Shown here: one piece after another, positions 38,226 through 48,117 of the stretch | How positions within the stretch are numbered: the first letter of the stretch is position 1 | Layout: every line of letters starts with the position of its first letter | Origin: Streptomyces sp. SAI-135 | Lineage (GTDB): Bacteria; Actinomycetota; Actinomycetes; Streptomycetales; Streptomycetaceae | Assembly: GCF_029893805.1 (NCBI RefSeq) | Contig: NZ_JARXYP010000002.1 | Location: 620,001 to 684,000 of the forward strand | Length of the DNA: 64,000 bases | Reading direction: 5' to 3' | Program-made: the position numbers and the translations under genes | The notes under the pieces: model-generated | Seen by the model: only the letters and a program-made list of their open reading frames with translations | Told to the model about the DNA's origin: nothing | The model's database searches: none

Positions 38226-38262
38226 CTTCCCCCTGTCGGACCCGAGGGCCGCCAGGGGGAAG
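38226..38262. terminator. Bidirectional terminator, SWIM gene / lipoprotein gene
   Basis: CTTCCCCCTG pairs with CAGGGGGAAG over 10 bp across a 17-nt loop, 10 bases after the SWIM gene stop and before the convergent lipoprotein gene. Confidence 0.6.
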
Positions 38263-38278
38263 GGCGGACACGCCAGGC

Positions 38279-38893
38279 TCAGCCGACGTTGAAGTCCAGG
38301 TTGGTCACGTACCAGGAGCCCTCGATCCTGCTGGACTCGACCTTGATGTCCAACTGATCCTGCGTCACCCCGGTGGAGTGGGACAGGACGATCTTGTCGA
38401 GGGCCTGGCCGTCGACGTTGATCCTGGCCGCGGGGACCGTGACCTTGTCGCCGGAGCCGGCGGCCTGCGTGACCTCGACCTTGGGGTCGTCCGAGGGCGG
38501 GTCGGGGGTGAACGACTCCTTGAACTGTCCGAGCGTCGCCTCCATCCGCTTCCGCTCGGGCGCGTCGTCACCGCACGTCTTCTCGCTGCCGACCTGCGCG
38601 GGCTCGGAGCCGTCCGCCGGTTCCGCCATCAGCAGGCACGCCTGCTCGATCTCGCCCTTGACGAGTGCCGCGACCCACCCGGCCACGGCGTTCTCCGCGG
38701 ACGACCGGTCCACGCCCGACGCCGGTGACGCGTCCGCGTCGGCCGACTCGCTCGTGGCGTCGACGGGGGAGCCGCTCGCGGACTGCTTCGGGGCCTCGCT
38801 GGGCTCCGTCTCGTCCGAGCAGCCCGTAAGGCCCACGAGCGCCGCGACCACAGCTCCCGCGAGCGCGCCGACCCGTCTCGTCCTCTGATCCAC
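38279..38893 (-). CDS. Lipoprotein with DUF4878/NTF2-like C-terminus
   Basis: 204 residues from a GTG eight bases after GGAG; longer frames would put the signal peptide inside the protein. The lipobox is LTGC, followed by a Ser/Ala/Asp-rich tether. Residues about 70-204 form a single small domain (AVAGWVAALVKGEIEQACLL, ending in GSWYVTNLDFNVG), a pattern like the NTF2-like DUF4878 proteins of lipoproteins. Two cysteines (ACLLMA, KTCGDD) could pair. Surface anchored; function unknown. It is a monocistron. Confidence 0.75.
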   Translation of the reverse strand: MDQRTRRVGALAGAVVAALVGLTGCSDETEPSEAPKQSASGSPVDATSESADADASPASGVDRSSAENAVAGWVAALVKGEIEQACLLMAEPADGSEPAQVGSEKTCGDDAPERKRMEATLGQFKESFTPDPPSDDPKVEVTQAAGSGDKVTVPAARINVDGQALDKIVLSHSTGVTQDQLDIKVESSRIEGSWYVTNLDFNVG

Positions 38894-39133
38894 TAACACC
38901 ACTCCAGCAACCTCTCTCTGAACCCTCAAGTGCAGCAGCGGCACCACGAGTTGACTCGCGTATCGGCTCCGCTTCACCGTCAAGACGACGGAGAGGACCG
39001 GACGGTTCTGCTTTCAACGGTCGTTTGCTCAATCGATGCCGGCGGCGGGCTCGAAAGCGGCCGGTGCCCTGGGACCACAAGGGCACTCCTTGTAGCCGTC
39101 CGGCGACTCCTTGTCATTCGACCACGTTGCTCT

Positions 39134-39157
39134 GCTTAACACCGCAGGACGGGGTAG
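39134..39157 (+). promoter_or_regulatory. Possible SigB-type stress promoter
   Basis: GCTT (39134-39137) and GGGTAG (39152-39157) are 14 bp apart, close to the Streptomyces SigB-type pattern GNNT-N14-16-GGGTAC/Y. It ends 33 bases before the hemerythrin-like gene, a kind of gene often under stress sigma control. The pattern is short, so the match could be chance. The rest of 38894-39190 shows no gene. Confidence 0.4.
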
Positions 39158-39190
39158 CCGGATTCCGGCAACGTCCCTCGCACGAAAGTG

Positions 39191-39694
39191 ATGCCTACTC
39201 CCATGGCGCAGACCCGAGACGTGGTTGAACTCATTCTCCAGGACCACAGGAAGATGGAGGATCTCTTTCACCTGATGCGCAGCGTCGAAGCCGACCGGGC
39301 CGCAGCCCTTCAGGAATTCTCCGATCTGCTGATCGCCCACGCCCTGGCGGAAGAGGCGAAGGTGTATCCCGCCCTGAAGCGCTACAAGAAGATCGACGAC
39401 GACGAGGTGGAACACGGCGAGGAGGAGCACGAGGAGGGCAACAAGGCGCTCCTGGAACTCCTGGAGGTCGAGGAGGTCGGCTCCGAGGAGTGGGACGAGA
39501 AGCTCGAAGAACTCGTGCAGGCGGTCACGCACCACGCCGACGAGGAGGAGCGCACCATTCTGAACGGGGCCCGTGAGAACGTGGCCATGGAGCGCCGCGA
39601 GGAACTGGGCGAGGAGTTCCTGGCAGAGCGCGAGCGTCAGCTGAAGGCAGGCTGCGGCGCTGTCGACAACGTGCGCCGCATCGTCGGTTCCTGA
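39191..39694 (+). CDS. Hemerythrin HHE-domain protein
   Basis: 167 residues. The HHE helices are visible: LILQDHRKMEDLFHLM, LLIAHALAEEAKVYPAL and VTHHADEEERTIL, giving the His and Glu ligands of a di-iron site. The middle is strongly acidic (DDDEVEHGEEEHEEGNK). Such proteins bind oxygen, NO or iron, or sense them; streptomycete copies belong to stress regulons. Starts at GTG 39188, ATG 39191 and ATG 39203 are all in frame; I chose 39191, with GAAAG close by. A perfect 14-bp hairpin follows. Confidence 0.88.
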   Translation: MPTPMAQTRDVVELILQDHRKMEDLFHLMRSVEADRAAALQEFSDLLIAHALAEEAKVYPALKRYKKIDDDEVEHGEEEHEEGNKALLELLEVEEVGSEEWDEKLEELVQAVTHHADEEERTILNGARENVAMERREELGEEFLAERERQLKAGCGAVDNVRRIVGS

Positions 39695-39728
39695 CCGCAT
39701 TCCCATAGCCACCTGATCCCGAACACGC

Positions 39729-39760
39729 CTGTGGGCCCCTGAATCATCAGGGGCCCACAG
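39729..39760. terminator. Bidirectional terminator after hemerythrin gene
   Basis: CTGTGGGCCCCTGA and its exact complement form a 14-bp stem with a 4-base loop, between the convergent hemerythrin and small hydrophobic protein genes. Confidence 0.75.
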
Positions 39761-39781
39761 ACATGCCGTTTGCTCGGCGGG

Positions 39782-39952
39782 TTACCAGCGATACCAGCGT
39801 CCCTTTCGGCCGCCCGTGTCCGCGGAGCGCATGACGAAGCCGAGCAGCCAGATGACCAGCACGATCACGGCGAGCCACCACAGGGCCTTCAGCGCGAAAC
39901 CCGCGCCGAAGAGGAGCAGAGCCAGCAGAAGAACAACAAGCAGGGGAACCAT
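39782..39952 (-). CDS. Small hydrophobic membrane protein
   Basis: 56 residues: MVPLLVVLLLALLLFGAGF, a second helix ALWWLAVIVLVIWLLGFVMR, and a basic aromatic tail GRKGRWYRW. This is the widespread short hydrophobic protein of Streptomyces genomes, of unknown function and likely a two-helix membrane hairpin. CGGAGG stands nine bases before the ATG on the minus strand. It is a monocistron, convergent with the hemerythrin gene. Confidence 0.82.
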   Translation of the reverse strand: MVPLLVVLLLALLLFGAGFALKALWWLAVIVLVIWLLGFVMRSADTGGRKGRWYRW

Positions 39953-40200
39953 AGTTATCAACCTCCGTGGCTCCTCATGCCCGGCACATGCAAGAACACA
40001 CAGCGGTTTTACCTGGTTTCTCTCCTCCTTTCGCGGGAATTCGGACCAGTTCCGAGATGTGGTCGCAGTCGGTGTTCTCCCGAAAGTCCGCTATGGCCTT
40101 TTTCCGGTCGTGCGGCATAAGATGCTGTGCACCTCTGCCGGGACCGCGGCGACCAAGCCGCGTTCACACCTGTGCCCTGGACGGACCGCGGAGGTGCGGT

Positions 40201-40479
40201 ATGGCTCGTACACCCTCGATCGACAGTCGTCGTTCCGCCTGGCGTCTGCACGCACTGTGCGTCGGCGAGGATCCCGAACTGTTCTTTCCTCTGGTGGAGA
40301 CGGACACGGCGACGGCGCGCGCCCGGGCCGTGTGCCGCCGGTGCCCGGTGCTCGTGGCGTGCCGTGACTGGGCCGTCCGCCACGGTGAGGCGGACGGCGT
40401 CTGGGGCGACACGACCGCGAGCCAGCGCAGAGCGATCCGCGGCGCCCTTCTCAGTGACCGTCCGTCCGGATCCGCGTGA
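40201..40479 (+). CDS. WhiB-family iron-sulfur transcription factor
   Basis: 92 residues, GGAGGTG ahead of the ATG. The four cluster cysteines are C20, C45, C48 and C54 (C-x24-CxxC-x5-C). The usual GVWGG turn reads GVWGD here, and the basic DNA-contacting tail is QRRAIR. WhiB proteins bind a 4Fe-4S cluster and act with sigma factors on sporulation, redox or antibiotic genes. It cannot be matched to one named paralogue. The 248 bp before it hold no gene. Confidence 0.9.
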   Translation: MARTPSIDSRRSAWRLHALCVGEDPELFFPLVETDTATARARAVCRRCPVLVACRDWAVRHGEADGVWGDTTASQRRAIRGALLSDRPSGSA

Positions 40480-40521
40480 GCAGGGACGTGAGCAGGGTCG
40501 TGAGCATGAGGAACCGCCCCG

Positions 40522-41988
40522 TCAGCGGCTGGGCACCTTCGGCTGTCGTACCGTCGGCGCCGCGTCTCGTCCGCTGTCGGCGCCCAGTGCCCGCAGGATG
40601 TCCTCCACGCTCTGTTTGGCGTCGCCGAACAGCATGCTGCTGTTCTCCCGGAAGAACAGCGGGTTCTGCACACCCGCGTAACCGGAGGCCATGGAGCGCT
40701 TGAAGACGACGACCTGCTCGGCCTCCCAGACCCGCAGCACCGGCATCCCGGCGATCGGGCTCGCCGGGTCGTCGGTCGCGGCCGGGTTGACGGTGTCGTT
40801 CGCGCCGATGACCAGCACGACGGAGGTGCCGCTGAAGTCGTCGTTGATCTCGTCCATCTCCAGGACGACGTCGTAGGGCACCTTCGCCTCGGCCAGCAGC
40901 ACGTTCATATGGCCGGGCAGGCGCCCGGCGACGGGATGGACGCCGAAGCGGACCTCGACGCCCCGCCCGCGCAACTGCCGCGTCAGCTCCGCGATGGGAT
41001 GCTGGGCCTGGGCGACGGCCATGCCGTAGCCGGGAGCGATGATCACCGAACGGGCCTGGGCGAGCATCTCGGCCACCTCCGCCGCCCGCACCTCACGGTG
41101 TTCCCCCTGCTCCTCCGCGCCACCGGACGGCGCCTCGATACCGAAACCGCCCGCGATGACGGAGAGGAAGGACCGGTTCATCGCCTTGCACATGATGTAC
41201 GACAGGTAGGCGCCGGAGGAGCCCACCAGCGCGCCGGTGACGATGAGCAGGTTGTTGTCGAGGAGGAAACCGGCCGCGGCCGCCGCCCAGCCCGAGTAGC
41301 TGTTCAGCATGGAGACGACGACGGGCATGTCGCCGCCGCCGATGGAGGCGACCAGGTGCCAGCCGAGTGCCAGGGCCAGCACGGTCACCGCGATGATCAG
41401 GGGCAGGCTCGGACTGATCGTGAACCACACGGTCAGCGCGACGAACGCCACGAGCGCCCCGACGTTCAGGGCGTTCTTGCCCGGCAGCATCAGCGGCCGG
41501 GACTTGATGCGCGCCGACAGCTTCAGGAACGCGACGATCGAGCCGGTGAAGGTGACCGCGCCGATGAAGACGCCGATGAACACCTCGGCGTGGTGGATGC
41601 CCAGCAGGTCGGCGCCGATCCGGTCCTGCCCCGAGCCGTGGGACTCCACCTCCAGGTAGCTGTTCCAGCCCACCAGCACCGCGGCCAGGCCGACGAAGCT
41701 GTGCAGGACGGCGATGAGTTCGGGCATCTGCGTCATCTCGACGCGCCGGGCCCGCCACAGGCCGAGCGCCGCGCCGAGCGCCATCGCCAGCACGATCAGC
41801 GCGACCGCTCCGGCGGTGACGCTCTGCGCCGCGACCACCACGGTGGCCACCAGGGCGAGGGCCATGCCGGCGATGCCGTAGACGACGCCCGCGCGGGAGG
41901 TGCGGTGCTGGGAGAGGCCGGCCAGGCTGAGGATGAACAGCAGGGCGGCGACCAGGTCGGCCGCGTGGGAGGCGGTCAGGGAGGTCAT
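40522..41988 (-). CDS. pntB: NAD(P) transhydrogenase beta subunit
   Basis: 488 residues. About nine membrane helices fill residues 1-270, then the soluble NADP(H)-binding dIII domain follows with [17 protein letters not shown], the typical GYGxAxxxA loop, and [19 protein letters not shown]. The complex uses the proton gradient to reduce NADP+ with NADH. The ATG lies 6 bp behind the pntA stop, so the two are one operon. The gene ends convergent with the WhiB gene. Confidence 0.95.
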   Translation of the reverse strand: MTSLTASHAADLVAALLFILSLAGLSQHRTSRAGVVYGIAGMALALVATVVVAAQSVTAGAVALIVLAMALGAALGLWRARRVEMTQMPELIAVLHSFVGLAAVLVGWNSYLEVESHGSGQDRIGADLLGIHHAEVFIGVFIGAVTFTGSIVAFLKLSARIKSRPLMLPGKNALNVGALVAFVALTVWFTISPSLPLIIAVTVLALALGWHLVASIGGGDMPVVVSMLNSYSGWAAAAAGFLLDNNLLIVTGALVGSSGAYLSYIMCKAMNRSFLSVIAGGFGIEAPSGGAEEQGEHREVRAAEVAEMLAQARSVIIAPGYGMAVAQAQHPIAELTRQLRGRGVEVRFGVHPVAGRLPGHMNVLLAEAKVPYDVVLEMDEINDDFSGTSVVLVIGANDTVNPAATDDPASPIAGMPVLRVWEAEQVVVFKRSMASGYAGVQNPLFFRENSSMLFGDAKQSVEDILRALGADSGRDAAPTVRQPKVPSR

Positions 41989-41994
41989 CTCGAC

Positions 41995-43551
41995 TCAGCC
42001 TTTCGAGAACATCGACAGCATGCGGCGGGTGACGGCGAAGCCTCCGAAGATGTTGACGCTCGTCAGCAGGATCGCCACGAAGGACAGCGCGGTGACGAGC
42101 CGGCTCTCGTGCCCGATCTGCAGCAGGGCGCCGATCACGACGATCCCGGAGATCGCGTTGGTCACTGACATCAGCGGGGTGTGCAGCGCGTGGTGCACCT
42201 TGCCGATGACGTAGTAGCCGATCACCACGGCCAGCGCGAACACGGTGAAGTTGCCGGCGAGCTGGGCCGGGGCGAAGGCCACCAGCAGGAACATCGCGAG
42301 CATCCCGAACCCGATCAGTGCGAAGCGCCGGGCAGGCGTCAGCCCCGGCCGGGACGGTGCGGGCGTCTCGGGTGCGGCCGCGGGCGGTGCGGCAGGGGCG
42401 GCCGAGACCGCGACGGGAGGCGGCGGCCAGGTGACCTCACCGTCCCGCACCACGGTCACCGCCCGCTGCACGACGTCGTCGAAGTCGATCGTCAGCCGCC
42501 CGTCCTTGCCGGGGGTCAGCAGTGTCAGCAGGTTCACCAGGTTCGTGCCGAACAGCTGCGAGGCCTGGGCCGGAAGGCGGGAGGCCAGGTCGGTGTAGCC
42601 GATGAGGGTCACGCCGTTGTCGGTCACCACGATCCGGCCCGGCACGGTGCCCTCGACGTTGCCGCCCATCGCAGCGGCCATGTCGACGATGACGCTCCCG
42701 GGCTTCATGACGGCCACGTCCTCGGCTGTCAGCAGTCGCGGCGCGGGCCGCCCCGGGATCAGCGCGGTCGTGATGACGATGTCCACGTCCCGGGCCTGCT
42801 CGTGGTAGAGCTCGGCGGCGGCGCGGTCGTAGTCGGCGGAGGTCGCCCTGGCGTAGCCGTCGGTGCTCACCTCCTGCGCGGCGTTCACCGGCAGGTACTC
42901 CCCGCCCAGCGACTTCACCTGGTCCGCGACCTCCGGACGGGGGTCGGTGGCACGGACGATCGCTCCGAGGCTGGAGGCCGCGCCGATCGCCGCGAGACCG
43001 GCCACGCCCGCGCCCGCCACCAGCACCTTGGCCGGCGGCACCTTGCCCGCAGCGGTGACCTGACCGGTGAAGAACCGTCCGAAGACGTGCGCGGCCTCGA
43101 TGACCGCGCGGTAACCGGCGATGTTGGCCATCGAGGACAGCACGTCCATCGACTGGGCCCGCGAGATCCGCGGCACCGCGTCGAGCGCGAGAGCCGTCAC
43201 CCCGGCGCCGGCGAGCGCCTGGAGCACCTCGGGGTTCTGCGCCGGGGCCAGCAGGGCGACCACGACCGCGCCCCTCCGCAACCGGCGGATCTCGGCCTCG
43301 GTGGGGGCGTTCACCTTCAGGACGACGTCCGCCGCCCAGGCCTCGGCGACCACCGCGCCGACATCGGCGTACGCCTGGTCGTCGAAGCCCGAGGCCTCGC
43401 CGGCCCCGGATTCGACGACGACCTCGTAGCCGAGGCCGAGCAGCAGCCGTGCCGTCGCCGGGGTCGCCGCGACCCGGGTCTCTCCGGAGACGGACTCGGC
43501 CACGACGCCGACGCGGCAGGGCGGATGGTGCGCGCTTTCTTCAGCAGACAT
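41995..43551 (-). CDS. pntA: NAD(P) transhydrogenase alpha subunit
   Basis: 518 residues, the fused form holding both the NAD(H)-binding dI domain and the membrane part. The N-terminus has the alanine-dehydrogenase-like wording ([20 protein letters not shown]), and the nucleotide motif [21 protein letters not shown] follows at about 175-195. A Pro/Ala linker near 385-400 leads to about four membrane helices. It forms the transhydrogenase with PntB, supplying NADPH. It is the first gene of the pair and divergent from the radical SAM gene. Confidence 0.95.
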   Translation of the reverse strand: MSAEESAHHPPCRVGVVAESVSGETRVAATPATARLLLGLGYEVVVESGAGEASGFDDQAYADVGAVVAEAWAADVVLKVNAPTEAEIRRLRRGAVVVALLAPAQNPEVLQALAGAGVTALALDAVPRISRAQSMDVLSSMANIAGYRAVIEAAHVFGRFFTGQVTAAGKVPPAKVLVAGAGVAGLAAIGAASSLGAIVRATDPRPEVADQVKSLGGEYLPVNAAQEVSTDGYARATSADYDRAAAELYHEQARDVDIVITTALIPGRPAPRLLTAEDVAVMKPGSVIVDMAAAMGGNVEGTVPGRIVVTDNGVTLIGYTDLASRLPAQASQLFGTNLVNLLTLLTPGKDGRLTIDFDDVVQRAVTVVRDGEVTWPPPPVAVSAAPAAPPAAAPETPAPSRPGLTPARRFALIGFGMLAMFLLVAFAPAQLAGNFTVFALAVVIGYYVIGKVHHALHTPLMSVTNAISGIVVIGALLQIGHESRLVTALSFVAILLTSVNIFGGFAVTRRMLSMFSKG

Positions 43552-43749
43552 GTCCTGTATCTCTCGTCAAAGGAGGTGCGAAAGGGAGATCTGCGCTGCG
43601 TGGGTGTCGACGTCCTGCCCCGTGATCGCCGGTGCCTAACCCACCGAGCAGGTGCCGCGCCGCCCCCTCGCCGGCACTCCGGCCATGGTCCGCTGCACAC
43701 TCCGTACAATTGTGACGAAGTGCTGCATCAGAGGCGGAGGGAAGCTCGC

Positions 43750-44946
43750 GTGACATCCCCCTTCACCGAACCCGGACACGGCGCCGACCCCCTGTTCGGC
43801 CTCGACGCACTGACCGGGACGACAGCGGGCGGCGCACCCCCCGACGGCACACCCCCGGCCGCCGCCTCCTTCCGGGACTCCCCCACAGCCCGGACCATGC
43901 TGCCGGTACGCACCGTCTACGCCGAACCCCCGGCCGCCGCGTCCCGCCGGGGCCGCGAGATCCTCGCCCGCTTCCCCGGCGCGCAGGTCATCGAGGTGGA
44001 CTCGCACTGGCGCATCCCGGGCCTGCACGGAAACGAGGACAACGTCGATCGCTGGGTCCGCGTCAAGGGCGAGACCCTGGTCCTAGGCGAACGCAAGACG
44101 CTGACCACCCGGCCCAACGGGCGCTCCGCCGACTTCATCGCCCCCGGCCCCGCCAACGGCTGCGCGATGGCCTGCGCCTACTGCTACGTGCCCCGCCGCA
44201 AGGGATACGCCAACCCGATCACCGTCTTCACCAACATCGACCAGATCATCGCCCACCTCGGACGCCACATCGCACGCCAGGGCCGTAAGGGCGAACCCAA
44301 CCAGTGTGACGAGACCGCCTGGGTGTACGACATCGGCGAGAACGGCGACTGCTCGGTGGACGCGCTCGTCTGCGACAACACCGCGGACCTGATCGCCGCC
44401 TTCCGTCAGTGGCCCACCGCCAAGGCGTCCTTCGCCACCAAGTTCGTCAACCCCGATCTGCTGGGGCTGGACCCCCGGGGCCACACCCGGATCCGTTTCT
44501 CCCTCATGCCCGCGAGCGACTCACGGCTGCTGGACCTGCGCACCTCCCCCATGGCCGATCGCGTCGCCGCCGCGGCCGACTTCCTGGACGCGGGCTACGA
44601 GGTCCACTTCAACCTCTCCCCCGTCGTCCTGCGGCCCGGCTGGCAGGACGACTGGGCCGACGTCCTGCGCCGGCTCGACGACGTCCTGCCCCACCGGGTG
44701 AAGCGACAGGCCGCCGCGGAGATCATCACGCTCACCCACAACCAGGACCTGCACCAGGTCAACCTCGGCTGGCATCCACGCGCCGAGGACGTCCTGTGGC
44801 AGCCCGACCTGCAACAGGGCAAGCGCTCCGAGAACGGCGCGCACAACGTCCGCTACCGCAACCACATCAAGGCGGAAGCCGTACAGACCCTGCGCGAGCT
44901 CATCACCACCCACGCGCCCTGGCTGCGCGTGCGCTACGCCTTCTGA
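43750..44946 (+). CDS. Spore photoproduct lyase-like radical SAM protein
   Basis: 398 residues from GTG, GGAGGGAAG upstream. The radical SAM cysteines are C138, C142 and C145 (CAMACAYCYV). The spacing and the following PRRKGYANPITVFTN, plus NQCDETAWVYDIGENGDCS, are those of the SplB family, which repairs spore photoproduct thymine dimers in Bacillus. In streptomycetes it may serve DNA repair, though many such homologues are uncharacterised. The N-terminal 60 residues are a disordered Pro/Ala/Gly stretch. It stands alone, divergent from pntA. Confidence 0.9.
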   Translation: MTSPFTEPGHGADPLFGLDALTGTTAGGAPPDGTPPAAASFRDSPTARTMLPVRTVYAEPPAAASRRGREILARFPGAQVIEVDSHWRIPGLHGNEDNVDRWVRVKGETLVLGERKTLTTRPNGRSADFIAPGPANGCAMACAYCYVPRRKGYANPITVFTNIDQIIAHLGRHIARQGRKGEPNQCDETAWVYDIGENGDCSVDALVCDNTADLIAAFRQWPTAKASFATKFVNPDLLGLDPRGHTRIRFSLMPASDSRLLDLRTSPMADRVAAAADFLDAGYEVHFNLSPVVLRPGWQDDWADVLRRLDDVLPHRVKRQAAAEIITLTHNQDLHQVNLGWHPRAEDVLWQPDLQQGKRSENGAHNVRYRNHIKAEAVQTLRELITTHAPWLRVRYAF

Positions 44947-45318
44947 CGGCACGCTGCCGGACTGCCGGCTGCGACGACGGACCTCATCGTGCCCCGCGCC
45001 TGCGCTGCCTCGTGGTCATGCGCTCGCCGGTGGCGATGAGTCAACAGAAGGGCCGTTCGGCGAAGGGTGCGCGGGTGGGATGCGCGCCCGACTGTGAGGC
45101 GTGAAAGAAGCGATCCCCGCCGGGCGGCGATCGACCACACCTCACAGGAATGCCGGGGGCTTCACGGGCTACCTGATCACAGGCCGGCTCCAACACTTCG
45201 TTCCTTGAGCACTGGAGTGAGCGGCCACCCATCCCCGACTGATCATCTTTATTCCAGGTTTATCTTTCCCGTCCGCGTGCATTCGGGTGAGGAAGGTATT
45301 TCTGAACGAGGAGGAGAC
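44947..45318. other. 372-bp intergenic region
   Basis: No gene is supported. A near-perfect stem CGATCCCCGC / GCGGCGATCG (45111-45133, one mismatch, 3-nt loop) may end the radical SAM transcript. Downstream, 45240-45275 is A/T-richer and probably holds the promoter of the GlsB-like gene, but I cannot place -10 or -35 boxes. Confidence 0.4.
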
Positions 45319-45597
45319 GTGGGCATCATCGCCTGGATTCTGATCGGCCTGCTGGCCGGCGCCATCGCCAAGCTTCTGCTGCCCGGCAAGGACCCGGGCG
45401 GCATCATCATCACCATGCTGATCGGCATCGTCGGCGGTCTTCTCGGAGGCTGGCTCGGCAAGGTGATCTTCGGTGTCGACTCGATCGACGGTTTCTTCGA
45501 CCTGTCGACCTGGATAGCGGCCATCGTCGGCTCTCTGATCCTGCTCGTGCTGTACCGAGTGGTCACGGGCAACCGACGGTCCCACCGCCACGCCTGA
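45319..45597 (+). CDS. GlsB/YeaQ/YmgE family membrane protein
   Basis: 92 residues from GTG, strong GAGGAGGAG upstream. Three membrane helices with the family's glycine motifs: GIIAWILIGLLAGAIAKLL, the PGKDPGGII turn, IGIVGGLLGGWLG, and a last helix WIAAIVGSLILLVLYRVV. The family is stress-induced in many bacteria and of unsettled function. An exceptionally long terminator hairpin follows. Confidence 0.9.
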   Translation: MGIIAWILIGLLAGAIAKLLLPGKDPGGIIITMLIGIVGGLLGGWLGKVIFGVDSIDGFFDLSTWIAAIVGSLILLVLYRVVTGNRRSHRHA

Positions 45598-45652
45598 TAC
45601 GGCGACCTCCGTGACACGCAGCTCGAACGCCGTGTAGCGCGGATGCCACCAC

Positions 45653-45697
45653 AACTGATGCGGGCCGCGGACGTTCTGTCCGCGGCCCGCATCAGTT
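45653..45697. terminator. Bidirectional terminator with 20-bp stem
   Basis: AACTGATGCGGGCCGCGGAC pairs perfectly with its complement over 20 bp around a 5-base loop (gttct), between convergent GlsB-like and DM13 genes. It is the longest perfect stem seen in the window. Confidence 0.8.
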
Positions 45698-45715
45698 CGC
45701 GTCGGCCGACACCCG

Positions 45716-46288
45716 TTACGCGGCGGCGAGTTCGGCCGCGCCGAAGGACACGTCGAAACGATCGCACCAGATGCTCACGCTGGTGAACGCGGAGGGATCG
45801 ACGTCGCCGGGCACGGTGTAGTTCTGGCTTCCCTTGTTGCCCTTGAGCTTGCCGAGGCTGACGTACTTCCCGTCGTCGAAGACCCGCCAGCCCGCGCTTC
45901 CTTCCTTCACCGGGGCATCGGTCAACCACACATGCAGGTCCGGTCCGTTGCTGGTGTCGAGGTTCTCCAGTCGGACGACATGAGAGCCGTCGGCGAGCCG
46001 TACGAGCTTCACCGTGCCCGAGGTCGCGTGCTCATGGCTGATCAGGTCACCGCTCGCCACCGTCCGGGGCCCCGCCTCCGGGCTGGGCGCGGCCGGCCCC
46101 GACGACGTGGGCCCGGGCGTGGAGGGGGTCGGCGTGGTCACGGCTCCGGGCAGTGCCTCCTGCACGGTCTCGTCCTGCCACAGCTTCCACGGCTGGAACC
46201 AGTACAGCCCGAAGCCGACAGCGGCAACCGCCACCACCAACACCCCCAAGGCCAACGGCCTGCCCAGCTTCTCCCGCACGCGCCCCAT
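45716..46288 (-). CDS. Membrane-anchored DM13-domain protein
   Basis: 190 residues. A single N-terminal membrane helix (about 11-32) and a Pro/Thr/Ser linker precede a DM13 domain (about 85-190): HEHATSGTVKLVRLADGSHV, RLENLDTSNGPDLHVWLTD, LGKLKGNKGSQNYTVP and SVSIWCDRFDVSFGAAEL. The conserved Cys in IWCDRF fits the proposed redox or electron-transfer role of DM13. The start is the ATG with GAGG five bases away. It is transcribed in the same direction as the two genes upstream, 112 bp away. Confidence 0.85.
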   Translation of the reverse strand: MGRVREKLGRPLALGVLVVAVAAVGFGLYWFQPWKLWQDETVQEALPGAVTTPTPSTPGPTSSGPAAPSPEAGPRTVASGDLISHEHATSGTVKLVRLADGSHVVRLENLDTSNGPDLHVWLTDAPVKEGSAGWRVFDDGKYVSLGKLKGNKGSQNYTVPGDVDPSAFTSVSIWCDRFDVSFGAAELAAA

Positions 46289-46400
46289 CGTGGCCTCACT
46301 TCCTCGCATTTCCTGACGGCCGGTCGGCACCTCATTCAACGGTCCGGACGGCCGTCACACACCCGGGGACGTGATGACGAAATCCTTACGTCCCAGGCGG

Positions 46401-46955
46401 TCAGCGCTCGGGACATCCCAACTGCCGCATGAGCGACCTCGGGTCCCGCACGACCTGCCACAGGCCGAACGAGAGCAGCGCCAGGCTGATGGTGAAGCAG
46501 ACCCAGAACACGAACTGGCTGCCGGTCGCGAGGTCGTGGGTGGTGCCGTCCTCGTAGCGGCAGTAAGCCTGCGGGGGAAACGCCTTAGACGTGCCGACGC
46601 CTCCGTAGTACATGGAGCACGGATCCTCGCCGGGATCCTTGATCGTGTCGTCCGCCGTGACGATCAGCAGCCAGGACACCGCCGCCACGGGAACCGTGCA
46701 GAACAGGATCATTTTCGTCCAGGTCGGCAGGCGAGGGTGTCCGAGGAGCCCGTACAGGGCGACCAGGACGACCACGAACACCGCGATGACGACCCCGGCG
46801 GTGAACGGCCTGCCGTACACCTCGTCCAGGAGCCAGACGACTCCGGCCACCGGTGGCGCGGTGAGGAGAACGACCTTGATTCCGGATGCGATGCGCGGGT
46901 GCACCAAGAGGCACACGGCGAGCGCGCACGCGATCACGGCGAGGAGCGCGGTCAC
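46401..46955 (-). CDS. Membrane protein of unknown function
   Basis: 184 residues from the GTG at 46955, which overlaps the stop of the lipoprotein gene (GTGA). Four hydrophobic helices are visible (about 1-20, 24-45, 52-72, 80-100), then an outer loop with three cysteines (DPCSMYY, AYCRYED) and a fifth helix before a short cytoplasmic tail. I do not recognise a family. Coupling to the lipoprotein gene suggests the two work at the same membrane site. Confidence 0.75.
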   Translation of the reverse strand: MTALLAVIACALAVCLLVHPRIASGIKVVLLTAPPVAGVVWLLDEVYGRPFTAGVVIAVFVVVLVALYGLLGHPRLPTWTKMILFCTVPVAAVSWLLIVTADDTIKDPGEDPCSMYYGGVGTSKAFPPQAYCRYEDGTTHDLATGSQFVFWVCFTISLALLSFGLWQVVRDPRSLMRQLGCPER

Positions 46956-47974
46956 GGACGGACGGTGGTGGTGGCCGGGTCCCTGTACGTCTCGTCCTTC
47001 TGCCACGGGCCGACCCCGAGCTTTCCCGTCGTGCCGAGGTCGAGTTCCGGCACGACCGTCACGGGATGAGCGGTGGGTGTGGCCCAGACGCGGACGTAGG
47101 GCGCATTCACCGGTGCACCTGCTTGGGTGGTGTTGCGCCAGGCCAGTGTGGCCGCCGCAGCCTCCCCCGGACGCAGGACGACGAGTTGAGGGCCGCTGTC
47201 CCCTCCGAGACCGGTACTGATCTGATCGGTCCCCTGAAGGATCCGCACCCCGTCCACGGGGTGGTGGTCCTCGTCCTGGATCGCCAGTTTCGGGTAGCCG
47301 TTGAGCCGGATGGGCCGGGCACCGCAGTTGACCAGGTGCAGGCCGACGGCGCGCAGGCCCATGGCCGCGTTCCCTTCATCGGCGTAGAGGCGCATGCCCG
47401 ATTCCGGGCACGCGCCGGAGGCAGACGATTCCTCGGCTTCGGGAACGCTCCGTACCTTGATCACCTTCACCCCCGTCACTTCCGGCGCGTGCTCGACCCC
47501 CTCCCCCATGACGACGGTGCCCTTGACGGCCCGTCCCGGCGCGATCGCCTCAACGGTGTGCTCCACGTTGTCGACCGCGCCTCCGGAGGCCGAGAGGAAC
47601 CCGAAGGTCAAGGTGTAAGTGGCGGTGTGGGTCTGCTGGTTGGTGATCTCGAAGTCCGCGCTGTAGCCGACGCCCGTACAGCCGCTCTGTGGGCCCCAGG
47701 CGTACAGGGCGGTGATCTCCGCGCCGTTCCCGGCCGTACCGTCACCGCCCGCCGAGGGCAGGGGCAGCGCGGTCCGCGTACCGGAGGGACGAACGGACGG
47801 CTCGGAGGACGGCGGGCTGCCGTACCGGGAGAAGTCCGAAGGGCACAGCGCCTCGGCCTTCACCGGACCTCCGCCGTCCTCGTCGCTGCCGGACGAAGCG
47901 CTCTGGGTGCCGCAGGCGGTGAGCAGCAGGGCTGCGGCGAGGACGGCGGGAGCGGTGCGGGAAGCGGTCGGCAT
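46952..47974 (-). CDS. Lipoprotein with DUF4232 domain
   Basis: 340 residues from the ATG at 47974. The lipobox is LLLTAC near residue 20. Residues about 205-320 read as DUF4232: CPESGMRLYADEGNAAMGL, VGLHLVNCGARPIRLNGYP and TLAWRNTT, a beta-sandwich common in actinobacterial surface lipoproteins. The part between (about 60-200) is another beta-rich region with a possible disulfide. Role unknown. It is the first gene of a coupled pair with the membrane protein. Confidence 0.82.
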   Translation of the reverse strand: MPTASRTAPAVLAAALLLTACGTQSASSGSDEDGGGPVKAEALCPSDFSRYGSPPSSEPSVRPSGTRTALPLPSAGGDGTAGNGAEITALYAWGPQSGCTGVGYSADFEITNQQTHTATYTLTFGFLSASGGAVDNVEHTVEAIAPGRAVKGTVVMGEGVEHAPEVTGVKVIKVRSVPEAEESSASGACPESGMRLYADEGNAAMGLRAVGLHLVNCGARPIRLNGYPKLAIQDEDHHPVDGVRILQGTDQISTGLGGDSGPQLVVLRPGEAAAATLAWRNTTQAGAPVNAPYVRVWATPTAHPVTVVPELDLGTTGKLGVGPWQKDETYRDPATTTVRP

Positions 47975-48117
47975 TGGCCCACCCCACCAGGAGACACCCC
48001 TGCGGGCTGTGGCGGAACCCACACCTCCGGTCACAGGGGCGTCACAGATCACCGCGGAGGACGGTCCGCGGCCGAACTGCCTCCCGATTCACGGGACATG
48101 GTGACTGCTGACCTGGT

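Noticed and set aside
44947..45318. A protein gene in the gap between the radical SAM and GlsB-like genes.
   Set aside because: Open frames here lack ribosome sites, known motifs and normal codon use.
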